A stretch of 64,000 bases of DNA, taken from positions 434,001 through 498,000 of the forward strand of contig WACJ01000530.1 in assembly GCA_008973525.1 (NCBI GenBank), given 5' to 3'. This document shows, one piece after another, positions 21,665 to 31,660 of the stretch (its first letter is position 1; every line of letters starts with the position of its first letter). Source of the DNA: Stenopsyche tienmushanensis. Its lineage: Eukaryota; Arthropoda; Insecta; Trichoptera; Stenopsychidae. Below the pieces are notes generated by a model. It had not been told where the DNA came from, ran no database searches, and was given only the letters and a program-made list of their open reading frames with translations. Made by a program: the position numbers and the translations under genes.

Positions 21665-23060
21665 AGCTTAGTCCATCAGTCAACTTTACCTTATATTTTT
21701 GTATGCATATTCTTTCTCCATAGCTTGTTCTTTCTGATGTATTAAATTTGCTATACCTTTCTTAAATTGAACGATCTTGGGGTGCCAGCACTTTATCTGT
21801 TCACAGATTTAAATCTCATTATATTGCGCCGTGCATACAATATGAAGTTTGTATTAAAATAAGAATTTGATCACCAAAGTTTTTGAGCGGGTTTTTCAAG
21901 CAAAGAGTAGAATGTATTGGCACCGAGCGTGCCTTGCGAATTTTCCAATTTAATTTGTGAGTTTTTCTAATTATGAGTTGTGGTAATGTATTTTGAATCT
22001 CGCCCTTTTGAGAAAATGTTTGATCCATTAAATATTTCGATATTACAAAGGCTCAGGAGTAGTTGAAGTTCACGTTTGATGCAAACGTGTTGATAGTATT
22101 TCACCGCGACTAGTTTGGTCTGAAAACCGTGAACTTTAGAAAGTTGCGAAAGACTTTCGTCTCTTTGTCCGTACATTAATCCACGAAATTCAAATTCAAT
22201 GTATTAAATTAATTTAATTTGAAAGCATTGATGAACTTTAACCTCTCGATAATACAAAGTACATCTCAAATTTGCGCTTAAATAAATCAGCAGTCATTTT
22301 TGAACTTTCCCAACAACAAAAAAAGAAGATATATTACTCAAAAGCTACATATTTGCTGAAAGAATGAAGCTTTTTTTTGCTAAATAGTATAGTTATGTAG
22401 AAGGCAATCTCAGCGAATATTATGTTTTAAAATGATTAAATATTAATATGCAAGAAAACAAAGTTTATAAAGAATATGTGTAAGTCCTTGGATGCATTCC
22501 TCTTAAAAGATTTTCATTTCCCTTTACGACTCGGTCCCGGTCAAGGGCAGGGCTGCAAGGCTGTGCTATTTTAATTTCCGACCTGCGGATCTCTGATACT
22601 ATTTATATATAAATTGAAAATATCGATCCGATCAAGCTTTAATGCCTATCGGCTTACATAACATCCCCTAATTGCTCAAAAAACACACTAAATTGTTAAG
22701 CATGATGCAAACGCCAATATTGCTTCCAGCAATTTAAATCTGGCGAAATCTACGGCAAACAATCGAAGGGTTATGGCAAAGACTGGGATCCCCATGGACC
22801 ATCATCCAAACGAATAGGATGGGTGTTATGGGGTAGGATGGATACCACTTGACTGAATTGTTGTACAATGCATTTAAAATATGTTTTTTGCTTCTAAGCT
22901 AGAAATTTTTTTACAAAAAGAGGTTCTAAGAACTGCCAAGGCGATGATGTGTTTTTTTTTGCTAAATTTTATCCTTAATATGATAAGCAACATGGCAATA
23001 TTTGAGTGGAAATAACTTTGTACATATTTTTAAAATAAAACAATGCCTTAAGCGACATTG
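21665..23060. other. No gene seen
   Basis: Mostly AT-rich. Minus frames at 21819-22028 and 21967-22176 overlap each other and carry no motif. Bases 22810-22850 (gaataggatgggtgttatgg) recur at 32704-32730 and, reversed, at 47520-47560, so they belong to a dispersed repeat. Confidence 0.35.
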
Positions 23061-23068
23061 ATGGAAAC

Positions 23069-23089
23069 TTCTGACACCATTGTATAGAT
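23069..23089 (-). mobile_element. LTR end and primer-binding-site junction
   Basis: In reverse: ATACAATGGTGTCAGAAGTT. This has an LTR-like CA end followed by the leucine-tRNA-type primer site. The next block (23165-23235, +) is module D. Confidence 0.5.
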
Positions 23090-23164
23090 GAAGTAAGCTT
23101 TTATGGATTTTATAGATGAGACGTATCTTAAAGACAAATTAAAAAGGTGACGAAAGCGCTTGAC

Positions 23165-23235
23165 GACCTCTCCTTCGGAAGAATTTAATGTGACTGAACA
23201 AAATGGCCGACAAACACGCGGGACCAAACATGCGC
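23165..23235 (+). repeat. Unclassified module D, copy 2
   Basis: ccttcggaagaatttaatgt, gactgaacaaaatggccgac, aaacacgcgggacc: the best-preserved start of the module. An accompanying block (accctcgtaacccaaattta, 23270) recurs near 28910 and 29708. Confidence 0.5.
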
Positions 23236-23559
23236 CAGCTTCGAAACAAAAAAATCTCACGACCTTAGGAACCCTCGTAACCCAAATTTATAGATGATCT
23301 ACTTAAACGACATTCATTGATGGAAGATTTATAATATTTATTTTACAATATTTAGGTCAATCGTATTACAAACAAACAAACAAATCTTGGCATATTGGCA
23401 GACAATTGGCAGATCGATAGACAGTGGCTTACCAGTTTAGAGGGTCTTCTGAACAGACCCTATCAACTGCGCTGCTGTGCGATGTGTTCCGAGTTTCCTC
23501 GGACTACACAGAATTGTCTTTCACCAATCTTTTGATCCCACAAAAAACGCTATGCACGG

Positions 23560-23665
23560 AGCATCCAAGTGCCCACTATTTTTACTCCGGGGGGGGGGGG
23601 GGCAAGGTTTCTGCAGGAAGATCAGCTTCAGACCACATGCAAACAAGTTACTTTGAAGGAGGAAG
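23560..23665 (+). repeat. Dispersed repeat with G14 run
   Basis: gtgcccac, then a G14 run at 23589-23602, caaggtttctgcaggaagat and cagcttcagaccacatg. Related blocks are at 32600-32670 (gaggtttccgcgggaaagac cagcttcagac) and 63085-63125 (caggaaagaccagcttcaga). Class unknown; it is often near LINE-like sequence. Confidence 0.45.
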
Positions 23666-23734
23666 GACATAAGGTTCTAAATTCAAGGAATGCTAATGTA
23701 GCATGGGCTCTTTACCATCCCCACGCACTTCAGG

Positions 23735-24113
23735 TGCAATGTGCTATTTTGACAGCGACATTTCTTGTGGCCCTGCGGAGACATTGCACCTACTTACCGA
23801 CCGATCGCTTCTTGCGCGTGCGCCGGTTGGGTAGTGACGCGCAAGAGGTGGAAATCGGGAGAGTTGTCGGTTAACCTTGGCTGCGGGATATCATCCTTCC
23901 TGCAGCCAGATCTCTCTCGTGTGGAATAAATAGTTATTTAGAGGAGAGTCTTTCTATTCGACGCCCGTCTATTCCCATTTATTCGTCCAGCCACATCACA
24001 GCCCGATAGAAGAATGGACCCGCACATTAGCGTGGCCATCCCGATGAGCACGTGGAGGTGGGGAGCCGCCCGGGGACTCTGCTCCTGAGAGCGCCCCCGC
24101 CTTAAACGTTACA
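23735..24113 (+). mobile_element. Solo LTR, most complete + strand copy
   Basis: The order runs from caggtgcaatgtgctatttt through ttgtggccctgcggagacat, gtgacgcgcaagaggtgg, a foldable ttggctgcgggatatcatcc/cctgcagccagatctctc stem, ggaataaatagttatttaga, cagccacatcacagcccg, the gcacgtggaggtggggagc block, and the terminal gagagcgcccccgcc then AACGTTACA (24105-24113). It is roughly 380 bp. I saw no TG start or target duplication and no internal genes. The matching inverse copy is 29131-29535. Confidence 0.65.
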
Positions 24114-24129
24114 CTATCAAGCAGGATTA

Positions 24130-24540
24130 AAATGTCAGGCATTTGCCAGACAGTCCTCCCTTCTCCTCTTCGGTTTCGGGGTCTATTGGCCCCTCTGTTT
24201 CTTGGGGACATCTACGAAAACCTCACATCTGACACTACCGCACCGGTGCTGGTTCTCTATCCCTGCATCCTTGCATGGTGTGCATCGTGCATCAGGTGCC
24301 TTACATTCAGCCGATTTGTAGCCTCACTCCCAGGATTTCGTGCACTTGTCGTACCTATCAGCACCGTAAATGACAGACCGCAGGGACTACCCCTTCCCCA
24401 TGGTACTTGTATCAGTTTGAACATTCATAGTACCTAATCATGGACCTTTGTATGCGCTAGGCTATTGAGGATAGTATTGACGCCCCCCCCCCTGGGATTT
24501 TATGGGTGGACTTTTGTGGGTGGAGTCTAACACCTATAAA
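24130..24540 (-). pseudogene. LINE ORF1-like zinc-knuckle remnant
   Basis: On the minus strand one frame reads KCTKSWE, stop, GYKSAECKAPDARCTPCKDA then HRCGSVRCEVF. The spacing of Cys and His resembles the CCHC knuckles at the end of ORF1 of R1-like LINEs, followed by the typical CEVF stretch. One in-frame stop breaks the first knuckle. The 5' side (LGTMNVQTDTSTMGKG) is shared with 63525-63575, after which the two copies diverge, suggesting mosaic or alternative elements. A C10 run lies at 24483-24492. Confidence 0.5.
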
Positions 24541-24915
24541 TAATCTTATACCTATACACTCTCTAATTTGCATACGTTAATATATTAATACAGTCAACCC
24601 TTCTATAACGTTGAGATAGGGATCACAATATGGTAACAAAACGCTATAGAAAATTAGGCACTTATACAAAGTTTGTACACGTTTAATTTGTCAACGAGTG
24701 CAAGTGACTAACACTTAAGTATTTAACCCGTTGCTTATGTAAAATCCTCTTCAAATGAAGTGGGCGCTATAAGAGTGATATTTGATATTTTGTATTAGTT
24801 TAGGAAACTTGCGATGGCGTTCTTGTGAATCTTTGCATCGAAAGTTCTGATCGAATGCATCCGATACTTTGATGATTTAATATAAGTTTTTAACGAGTCG
24901 CTAATCTCATTTCAG

Positions 24916-24981
24916 GACGCTGAAACCATCGAAAGGCTGAACGAATGCGGAGAGCTGAGGAGGATGCTGAAGCCCTACAAG
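24916..24981 (+). CDS. GRXCR1: GRXCR1-like protein, exon n-1
   Basis: This 66-bp exon encodes 22 residues (79-100 of the visible part) ending in LRRMLKPYK. The acceptor is catttcag before 24916 and the donor gtgaga after 24981; the phase is 0 at both sides. It completes the C-terminal helix of the glutaredoxin fold: glutaredoxins have a G(G)xD turn here, and the joined sequence VG-DAETIERLNECGEL keeps the Gly-Asp turn and the amphipathic helix. Vertebrate GRXCR1 has a comparable NESGEL segment. It connects directly to the cysteine-rich exon. Confidence 0.92.
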
Positions 24982-25948
24982 GTGAGATCGATTTTTTTGT
25001 TTCGCAATGAAATACCTGCGCTGAATAAAATGGTTTTGTGCGGATAGAGTGCAATTATAACTTTCACACGTTGCATATAAATGTGTGCGATTAAAATGCA
25101 GCGGCCCACTGCAATTTGCATCAAAGCTACATCATGAAGCCAATTACGACAATAAGGTCACGCCGCGGAAGCAAAGTTACATTTCTGTCTTATAGTTTGA
25201 TAAGTTGCTTATATTAGAAAATTATACCGTCGTTTCGAGGGCATATTCATTCGTATTTAACACTAAATGCATACCAACTAAAGAGAACCTAATGTATTGA
25301 ATAAATCATTAAAACAATACACATACTTATAATGTCTTATAACTAAAGACTAAGCATGCATTTGACACTTTGACGTACACAGCCGTCAAATCCCGTCATG
25401 CGTCAGCAGATAATACTTATGGGATTCTTGGTTGACACGATTTTAATCCTTTTAGACATCTAAAATAAAATATTAAAAAAATATTCTTAATTAGTAAAGG
25501 TGTTGCTATAGTTCCTACCACTAACAAGAAAAATATTTTTATTTTTTTTAATAGTTTAAAATGAAATTTTAAGATAAATCTGGTAGACACAATAGAAAAA
25601 TATGTAAAAAAGAGTTCATATTAAGTTTGATGTAAATTAATTAATTACAGCTTGAGATATTATGTCAACCGTGTTGATAAAAGTAAGACAGGCTTAGTTG
25701 CTGCGTCACTAAAATGGCTATAACTCCGTTAATAATTGGAATTTTGTCGAATTTCTTTGATGAATATATTCTTAAAAGTTCAAAGATTTAAACAACAAAA
25801 CCAAAATAGAACTTATAGCATTCATTTCAATGAATCGAATGAAAGTTAATTTTTCTCAATGCCGTTTGTACATTTGAACGTTATATATTTAATGAAATAT
25901 TCACACTGCTCCTGTGCTGCTATTAAAATATGATTTGTCTATTTTCAG
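24982..25948 (+). other. GRXCR1: Last intron of the GRXCR1-like gene (967 bp)
   Basis: Donor gtgaga, acceptor tctattttcag. It contains a reversed MITE family A copy at 25430-25670 and its conserved outer flank (ggcttagttgctgcgtcact, 25690-25710). The insertion leaves the splice sites intact. Confidence 0.85.
25430..25670 (-). mobile_element. MITE family A inside the GRXCR1-like last intron
   Basis: The ends are GGTTGACACGAT (25430) and ATTATGTCAACC (25659-25670). In reverse orientation it carries the family landmarks, though a shorter interior makes it 241 bp. The right flank (ggcttagttgctgcg, ctataactccgttaat) matches, in reverse, the left flank of copies at 6250-6313 and 60740-60790. Confidence 0.75.
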
Positions 25949-26122
25949 AGCGCCGACGCCTGTACCACATGCCAGTTCTGCGGAGGCTATAGACTACTTC
26001 CGTGTCCGGTCTGCTCAGGATCTAAGAAGAGCGTCCACCGCAACCACTTTACAGCCGAGTTTGTGGCTTTGAAATGTATGAACTGCGATGAAGTAGGCCT
26101 GGTGAAATGCGAGGCCTGCTAA
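25949..26122 (+). CDS. GRXCR1: GRXCR1-like protein, last exon (cysteine-rich zinc-binding tail)
   Basis: Encodes the last 57 residues (101-157 of the visible part) and the stop TAA at 26120-26122. The acceptor is ttttcag before 25949, phase 0. Eight cysteines form four CxxC pairs: CQFC (108-111), CPVC (119-122), CMNC (143-146) and CEAC (154-157). A ninth Cys (105) precedes them. The pattern, with CxxCxG-type spacing and glycine-rich links, resembles the DnaJ-type zinc domain that ends vertebrate GRXCR1 and the Drosophila CG31559-type proteins, where GYRLLPCP and KKSVHRNHFT-like stretches are strongly conserved. It probably binds two zinc ions and mediates protein contacts. The ending is intact, so the gene appears functional. 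Confidence 0.93.
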   Translation, partial: SADACTTCQFCGGYRLLPCPVCSGSKKSVHRNHFTAEFVALKCMNCDEVGLVKCEAC

Positions 26123-27560
26123 AAGGACGAAGCCCTCCCATCCTGCATTATTCATCAGGCGACTCGATGCAATTTATAGCCCCGACTTACGACGCTAGAT
26201 ACAATCTGAATGTAAATACGGCATCATCTCATGTTTCAATTAATATTGGTCATTAACATTTTTTTCTTTTAGACATGCTCTTAGACGTTAAGAAACATAA
26301 ATTTAATTAATTCGCATTGAAATCTCTTCAATTTTAGATTTATCGATGATTGATGACCACTATCAACGGTGATAATTTTATTTAGGGGTCGTCAATTATA
26401 TTGTGAACCATCATCCAAATGTAACGCTTGAATTTTATTTGCCCAAAATACACACAAAATAATATTTCATTTTAAGTATTAAGTATATATTTTAAACGAT
26501 TAACACAAGTATATATATTACTTCAAATATAAAAATTACACGTTTTTATATTTGCATTAATTATGAAAAGAGTTTAACCGCCAAACAAAATTTTGCTTGA
26601 AAACTATGAATTTATTGCACGTTCGTTTGAATAATATAAACGCATTGTTTTAATATATTTAGATCCATGGTTAAAATTGTGCTATTTTATACTAAAATAA
26701 AATGACTATATTATTTAAAAAAATGTTATATATAAAAATTATATTGAATTAAAATTTAGGCGCTAAATTTGGATGATCTTTTGTTTGAATGAGTTGCTAA
26801 TAAAATTAGCTCAAAGAATAGCATATTAAATATATAATAATTATGCTGTAAATACAAATATAATATAGGATGTAAATACATTATTTTTTTGAAAAAAATG
26901 GGGTTAAAAAATTTGATATGCTCGCTAAATTCTTAAAAAATGAGCTAACGGAATGAGGTCTTTAATTTTAACACATTCTACTCCATGATTGATCTTATGC
27001 CAAAAGATCACTGTTGCGAGGAGCAGCTTCTGCGTTTTGATCTTTAGAAAGGCATTTCTTTTTCTTCTTTTAGGGAAGAAGTAAAGTGGAAAAGCAAAGC
27101 TTCTCACACTGCTTTTGTATATAAATATATTAAAAAAATGAGATTTACTAGAAGAATCTGAACAGTTTGAATTTATGATCAATTGAATAAATTCAAGCTA
27201 AATTACATTAATATAAAGATAAATGTACATATAAAGATCGTATTGCGACAATCAATGTATTTTTGTATTTGTAAATATAAATAATTTTGATGAAAGTACA
27301 TATATAATAATTACACATTAAAATATCAACGAATTATTCTATTAATCATTTATTATTCGAACATTTTTGAAATACATCGAAGATTTATCATTATTTTTAA
27401 TTATTGTTATGTATCTAATAATATGAATATTTTAATATTATTTTAAGTCTTATTGTATAATATTTTTTATATTAAATGCATACACGTTTATATCATCTGA
27501 CATCAATTAATTATAATGTGCTATTCATCAAGTGTAACATAATAATTTCATGAATAAAAG
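26123..27560 (+). other. GRXCR1: 3' UTR and 3' flank of the GRXCR1-like gene
   Basis: Extremely AT-rich with no repeat family recognised and no long frame. Candidate polyadenylation hexamers AATAAA are at 26696-26701 and 27553-27558; the second is followed within 40 bases by a T-rich stretch (gttctgatattctatatgtt). Which is used cannot be decided from sequence alone. Confidence 0.45.
27553..27558 (+). promoter_or_regulatory. Candidate polyadenylation signal
   Basis: AATAAA in atgaataaaagttctgat, followed by a GT/T-rich segment. It would give a 3' UTR of about 1.45 kb. The hexamer at 26696 would give about 0.6 kb. Confidence 0.3.
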
Positions 27561-27699
27561 TTCTGATATTCTATATGTTTTTTTATTTGCAAAAGTCGAT
27601 ACGGGGGACTGTTGTCTAACTCTGATATATTCATGTAATATCACCCCAATAGATAATGGGACTGTTAACAAAATTGATTTTATTGATTCCTCATATTTA

Positions 27700-27765
27700 A
27701 TGAATTTAATCTAAAGCAACTAAATTGCTTTACTGACACAACAGGGAACTGTTTTAGAGCATTAT
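27700..27765 (+). repeat. Short interspersed repeat
   Basis: Second copy of the 6985-7080 block (aatctaaagcaactaaat, acaacagggaactgttttag). Confidence 0.35.
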
Positions 27766-28009
27766 TTGAAGCATTTGTTAGCCATTTTTAATTTTAGCCG
27801 TAAGTTTAATAAACGATATCTTGATTTTCGAGAAAAAAAAATACCAATACTGTAATAAAAAATCCAAATCCTCTATACAAATGCGTTCCATAAGCAATAC
27901 AACAAAATTCATATTATATCCTTTTGTATTGATACACATCTGGGGGCGGTGTTTCCAGGTCAAGAAGGCCTTCTCCAGAATGTTTTTTAGAGCTAATGCA
28001 ACATAAACC

Positions 28010-28410
28010 TGAATGTTTTTAATCAGGACTCATTTTAAGTTAAGAAACAAAAAATCTGGGTGACCCAGGTCAAGACTGGAGAACCAATGCCTTGGGGATC
28101 CTATTGACTATACGCCGGGAAATTATTGACAATGAAGGCGCTGAGGTTTGGCGCATTTCTGCTGTCCATTGAAGGCTCAACCTTTGATCAGAGTTCAAAC
28201 AATCTCGCACATGCCTCAAATTTTCATCGATACGGGAGTTCATCGGCGACCTCATTGTGCAAATGGATAACTTGTGATTTGGATGAACAATCACTCCCAA
28301 AGGCCTGCTGAATCAATATAATCATTTCGGTGGCGGAATTCCCAAATTTTACGCAGTCTCAAAGAGAGGTTCACAGGAATGTAGCCCCTGATTATCTGGC
28401 AGCTCGGAGG
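28010..28410. other. Unrecognised GC-balanced stretch
   Basis: Balanced base composition and short frames on both strands (28070-28300 -, 28126-28311 +), none with a known motif. It adjoins the Harbinger-like MITE and could be a decayed element or exon debris. Confidence 0.25.
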
Positions 28411-28419
28411 TGACTTTTA

Positions 28420-28619
28420 GGCCAGATCCACACTATGGTGCAGGTAAGGGTTCGATCTCGCTCCGATCCCGGTCCGATCAAATATTCTTACACAAGAAAC
28501 AACCAAAGTATTCACACTATCGGATCGTTCCAATTCCGTTTCTTGTATGAGAATATTTGACCGGACTGAGACCGAGAGCGAGATCGAACCGTTAGCGGCA
28601 CCATAGTGTGGATTGGGCC
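28420..28619. mobile_element. Foldback MITE, PIF/Harbinger-like, with TTA duplication
   Basis: A 200-bp element flanked by TTA on both sides (28417-28419 and 28620-28622). The left arm begins GGCCAGATCCACACTATGG and the right arm, read inward on the other strand, GGCCCAATCCACACTATGG. Similarity continues for about 80 bases (gttcgatctcgctc, caaatattct, acaagaaac in both), so nearly the whole element can fold back on itself with a centre at about 28500-28545. A 3-bp TWA duplication and GGCC-starting ends fit the PIF/Harbinger superfamily. It has no coding capacity. The exact duplication and long arms suggest a fairly recent insertion. Confidence 0.8.
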
Positions 28620-28829
28620 TTAAAGGGCGCATTTTAAAGCCAACACTCCTCTTAACCTAGCCCAGTAGATTAGAACGCTTCGCGGTTTATCATCATGTCT
28701 GGATGCATTACTTATTGAATGCACCATGTTTATAAATATGGGTCACCAGTCGCATTCTAAAACAGAAATTAGATTTTTTTAAATTTAAGTCCGTTTAGCA
28801 AAGCGCGCGACAACCTTTTCATTGGACGA

Positions 28830-28960
28830 GTTTACTGCGACTCAGCAAAATGGCCGACAAATACACGCCAGATGCACTTACTTTTAATTTAAAAATATTC
28901 CCATGGCCGCAGGAGCCCTTGTAACCTTATTTCTAAATGATCCTCGTAACATATCTTCAA
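28830..28960 (+). repeat. Unclassified module D, copy 3
   Basis: attggacgagtttactgcga, ctcagcaaaatggccgacaa, then a block with gcccttgtaaccttatttct shared with 23270 and 29708. Confidence 0.45.
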
Positions 28961-29055
28961 GTATGCTATCTGGTCCGTATAACCTAAAAATCTAATGATT
29001 TTTAAAAAGTTTGCTCATATTGACCATATTGACGTTACTTAATCTATACAATGGT

Positions 29056-29075
29056 GTCAGAAGTTGATCTTAATA
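29056..29075 (+). mobile_element. LTR end and primer-binding-site junction
   Basis: tatacaATGGTGTCAGAAGT: the only + strand copy of this junction. The LTR at 29131 is on the other strand, so the two are not parts of one intact element. Confidence 0.45.
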
Positions 29076-29130
29076 TATCAATGATATTTAAATCATTGTT
29101 TTATCAAAAAATAAGTGCATTGTTGGTTAT

Positions 29131-29535
29131 GTAACGTTGAGACGAGGGCGCTCTCAGGGGTAGAGTTCCTGGACGACTCCCCACCTCCACGTGCTCGTCG
29201 GGATGGCCGCGCTAGTATGTGGTAGATGTTGATGGACGAATGGATGAATATAGATGGGCATCGAATATAAAGACTCTCTTCTCTAAATAACTATTGATTC
29301 CACACGAGAGAGAGATCTGACTGCAGGAAGGACGACTTCCCACAGTCAAGGCTAACCGACGACTCTACTGACTCCCACCTATTACGCGTCACTCCCCAAC
29401 CGACAACGGTGCACGCACAAGATGCGATCGATCGGTATGCAGATGTAATGTCTCCGCAGGGCCACAAGAGATGGCCCTGTCAAAATAACACATAGCGCCT
29501 GAAGAGAGACGGAAGATTCGCTTTTAATCTGGACA
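29131..29535 (-). mobile_element. Solo LTR, most complete minus strand copy
   Basis: In + sense it begins TGTAACG (29130) and gagggcgctctcagg, the inverse of the terminal block at 24090-24113, then the cacctccacgtgctcgtcgg block, ctctaaataactattgattc, the foldable ctgcaggaaggacgacttcc stem, gcgtcactccccaaccgaca and ccgcagggccacaagagatg, ending near ggaagattcgcttttaatct. A 105-codon minus frame at 29382-29699 lies partly in it and is not a gene. Confidence 0.65.
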
Positions 29536-29584
29536 ACAAACAAATAATCAAAATCTGACGTCAGAAGCCCCACAGGGAGCGCGC

Positions 29585-29665
29585 GACGAATTCTGCATCG
29601 GAAGAATTTACTATGACTGAACAAAATGGCCGACAAACATACTGGATCAAATAAATTGACCGTTA
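29585..29665 (+). repeat. Unclassified module D, copy 4
   Basis: attctgcatcggaagaattt, actatgactgaacaaaatgg, ccgacaaacatactggatca. It is next to the reversed LTR but in the opposite orientation to it. Confidence 0.5.
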
Positions 29666-29912
29666 AGATCTTCCCTATACAAAACGAAAAGTATTCCACG
29701 ATCTAAGGATTACTTGTAATCTTAATTCCTGGACAACCTCATAGTAGAACCGGAAAGTAATCAAAATTCATCCCAATTTATTTTATATTCATTTAATTTT
29801 TTTTTATATAAAAAATATAATTGTTTCCTTAACCGTATCTCAATATAATCTGATTATAAAAGAGTTAATTTAAAAATAAAATCAAAATCAATAATTTTAA
29901 TATATAAGTACG

Positions 29913-30400
29913 TTATATTAGGTATTTGGAGAAAAAGTGTATTTTAATAAAAGCTATATAATATAACTCAATTAAATAATTTCCATTGTTATTTATAATC
30001 GCCCTCCACAGATTAGGTAGCTTTTTAATGCCTTTTTCGTTAAATTCATCCGGTTTTCCACTAAAGTGAGAATCCAAATGATTTTTCACTTGTTCCACAG
30101 AAGTGATTTTTTCATTGCGAAGCGAATGTTTCAATGACTTGAAAAGATGATACGCCCCAAAAAAACCCCACCAAACACAAACGAGGACCTTTTTCAAGAA
30201 TAATGACGCTCGATGGATAGAAACAGGCACTTGATTTGAAGAAAGCTACTGTTTTATCCTTCTCAGACTGTTGTAGAGGATCCATTTCATATCCCCAGTA
30301 ACGATCCTTTTTAAAAATGGATCGGTTTCATACCTGGACAATAGCGATGAACAAATGGTTATCCGCTGTTCCGAGACCATTTCTGGCTTGGAAATTTTTA
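29913..30400 (-). pseudogene. Mariner transposase with internal deletion
   Basis: Minus-strand frames give, in order, ICSSLLSRYETDPFLKRIVT then GDMKWILYNSL (the first catalytic Asp region, normally VTGDEKWI), then after a stop and frameshift KKVLVCVWW, joined directly to a stretch corresponding to YHLFKSLKHSLRNEKI, SVEQVKNHLDSHFSGKPDEF and KLPNLWRAIINNNGNYLIE, the mariner C-terminus. Comparison with the family shows that the ~60-80 residues with the second and third catalytic Asp are absent, so this is an internally deleted, inactive copy. The C-terminal frame (29913-30230) is open and ends with a stop after extra codons. Confidence 0.8.
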
Positions 30401-31500
30401 CTATGGCTAAAAAAAATATAAAAACATTTGTAAAAGTAAGACAAAAAGCAGAGCTTCAAAATGACACCAATCTTGACGTATTCACTCGACAGAAACCCGA
30501 AGTAAACTAACGGCAAAGATGCAGCCAAAAAAATGACATTTCTTTCCGCTTTGTCTAATATGTATAAATATTTAATATGGTTAATATTTATATTGAAATT
30601 TTATGTTTTTCATCTGCCAAACAATATATTGATACAACATCCATTAATTATATATTCTTCGGCTTTCATAGAAGAGGATGCGGTCGATATATTGCTAAAC
30701 TTTGTTAGCTCATATTAAATTATCTACAACAGTTCCTGAAAGGTCAATTTCAATTAAGGCATTCGAGGCGGCTTCTCAATCAGCCACAGCATCATAGGAC
30801 AAACCACCGAAACAAAAAATTGCGACAGCCCGAACAGCCATTTAATTCATACGAAAAAAGGTCTATTTTCGGTAATAACCGGACGCGAATCGACATCACA
30901 ATTGGAGCATCGACACAAGGTCGACAAAATTCAGGACAGGAAGCATTTTCCAGAAAAACACGAAGGATAAAAAAAGGACTGGATGCGACCACGTGAATAG
31001 CGCTTGCGAAATTTCCACATCGTAGGCTTTATTTCGAGCGTAGGATTGTTTACGTCAAATTGTGCGTAATGAGCCTTCATGGCGGATAATAGCGTCACTA
31101 GTTGTTATTGCTCATTACGTAATGCTATACGTTTTCACGTGTACTCATAATTAATTAACTCAATCATTTATACATACGTAACTAGCCCGGCTGTGCTAAA
31201 ACTGGAAGATCCTTGACATTTAGAAGACCGCGAAGATCAAAAGTAGTCTTATCTTTGGCCACAAAATACCCGGACTGACTTTGCCTTTGGCTTTGAATCG
31301 AAATAATACCATTGTCTTGTCGTATGCACAAAGAAAACATGCTTTATCTGAGGAAAAATCACTTTTTATCTACAAAAAATATTTAAATTTAATTATATTG
31401 GTGCAAATCACTAATGATCAAAATAAGGCAAGAACGTATTTCGGTCATAATTTGGCAATAATGACCATCAAAAATTAGTTTTTGTACATTTTTTGATAAA
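30401..31500. other. No gene seen
   Basis: AT-rich 30530-30720 and mixed 30760-31270. Minus frame 30328-30528 is mariner-derived or chance. None of the other short frames has a motif. Confidence 0.35.
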
Positions 31501-31504
31501 AAAA

Positions 31505-31660
31505 ATACAATCTTATTAGGGGTATCGAAAAGTATTCGCGTATTTTAAGACCTTGTGTTTGAGCGCAGTTTGTATCCATTTCTAAATTTTATTATTTGTC
31601 GGAAAGTCTTTCAGTTTTACTTCTAAATAAAATTATTTTTAATAAAAATTGAATAAATTC
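31505..31660 (+). mobile_element. Mariner 5' end-like sequence
   Basis: attaggggtatcgaaaagta then ttcgcgtattttaagacctt resembles the left ends of irritans-type mariners (TTAGGT...AAAAGTATTCGCG). The following DNA is too decayed to show a helix-turn-helix. Similar short strings are at 2008 and 46378. Confidence 0.35.

Larger units (their letters stand above)
14823..24915 (+). other. GRXCR1: Intron of the GRXCR1-like gene (about 10.1 kb)
   Basis: It is bounded by gtgagt (14823) and a catttcag acceptor ending at 24915. It holds LINE remnants (16735-17020, 17480-18095, 24130-24540), a mariner remnant (18207-18401), LTR pieces (20735-21010, 23735-24113) and unclassified repeats. 14823-16730 shows no repeat or gene beyond chance frames. 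An alternative exon inside this intron cannot be excluded. Confidence 0.85.

Noticed and set aside
28415..28625. A possible tRNA, because of a ggttcga-like box B on both arms
   Set aside because: The box is part of a long inverted repeat with TTA duplications. No cloverleaf or A box fits.
29382..29699. A 105-codon minus frame
   Set aside because: Runs across an LTR and module D with no motif; openness is accidental.
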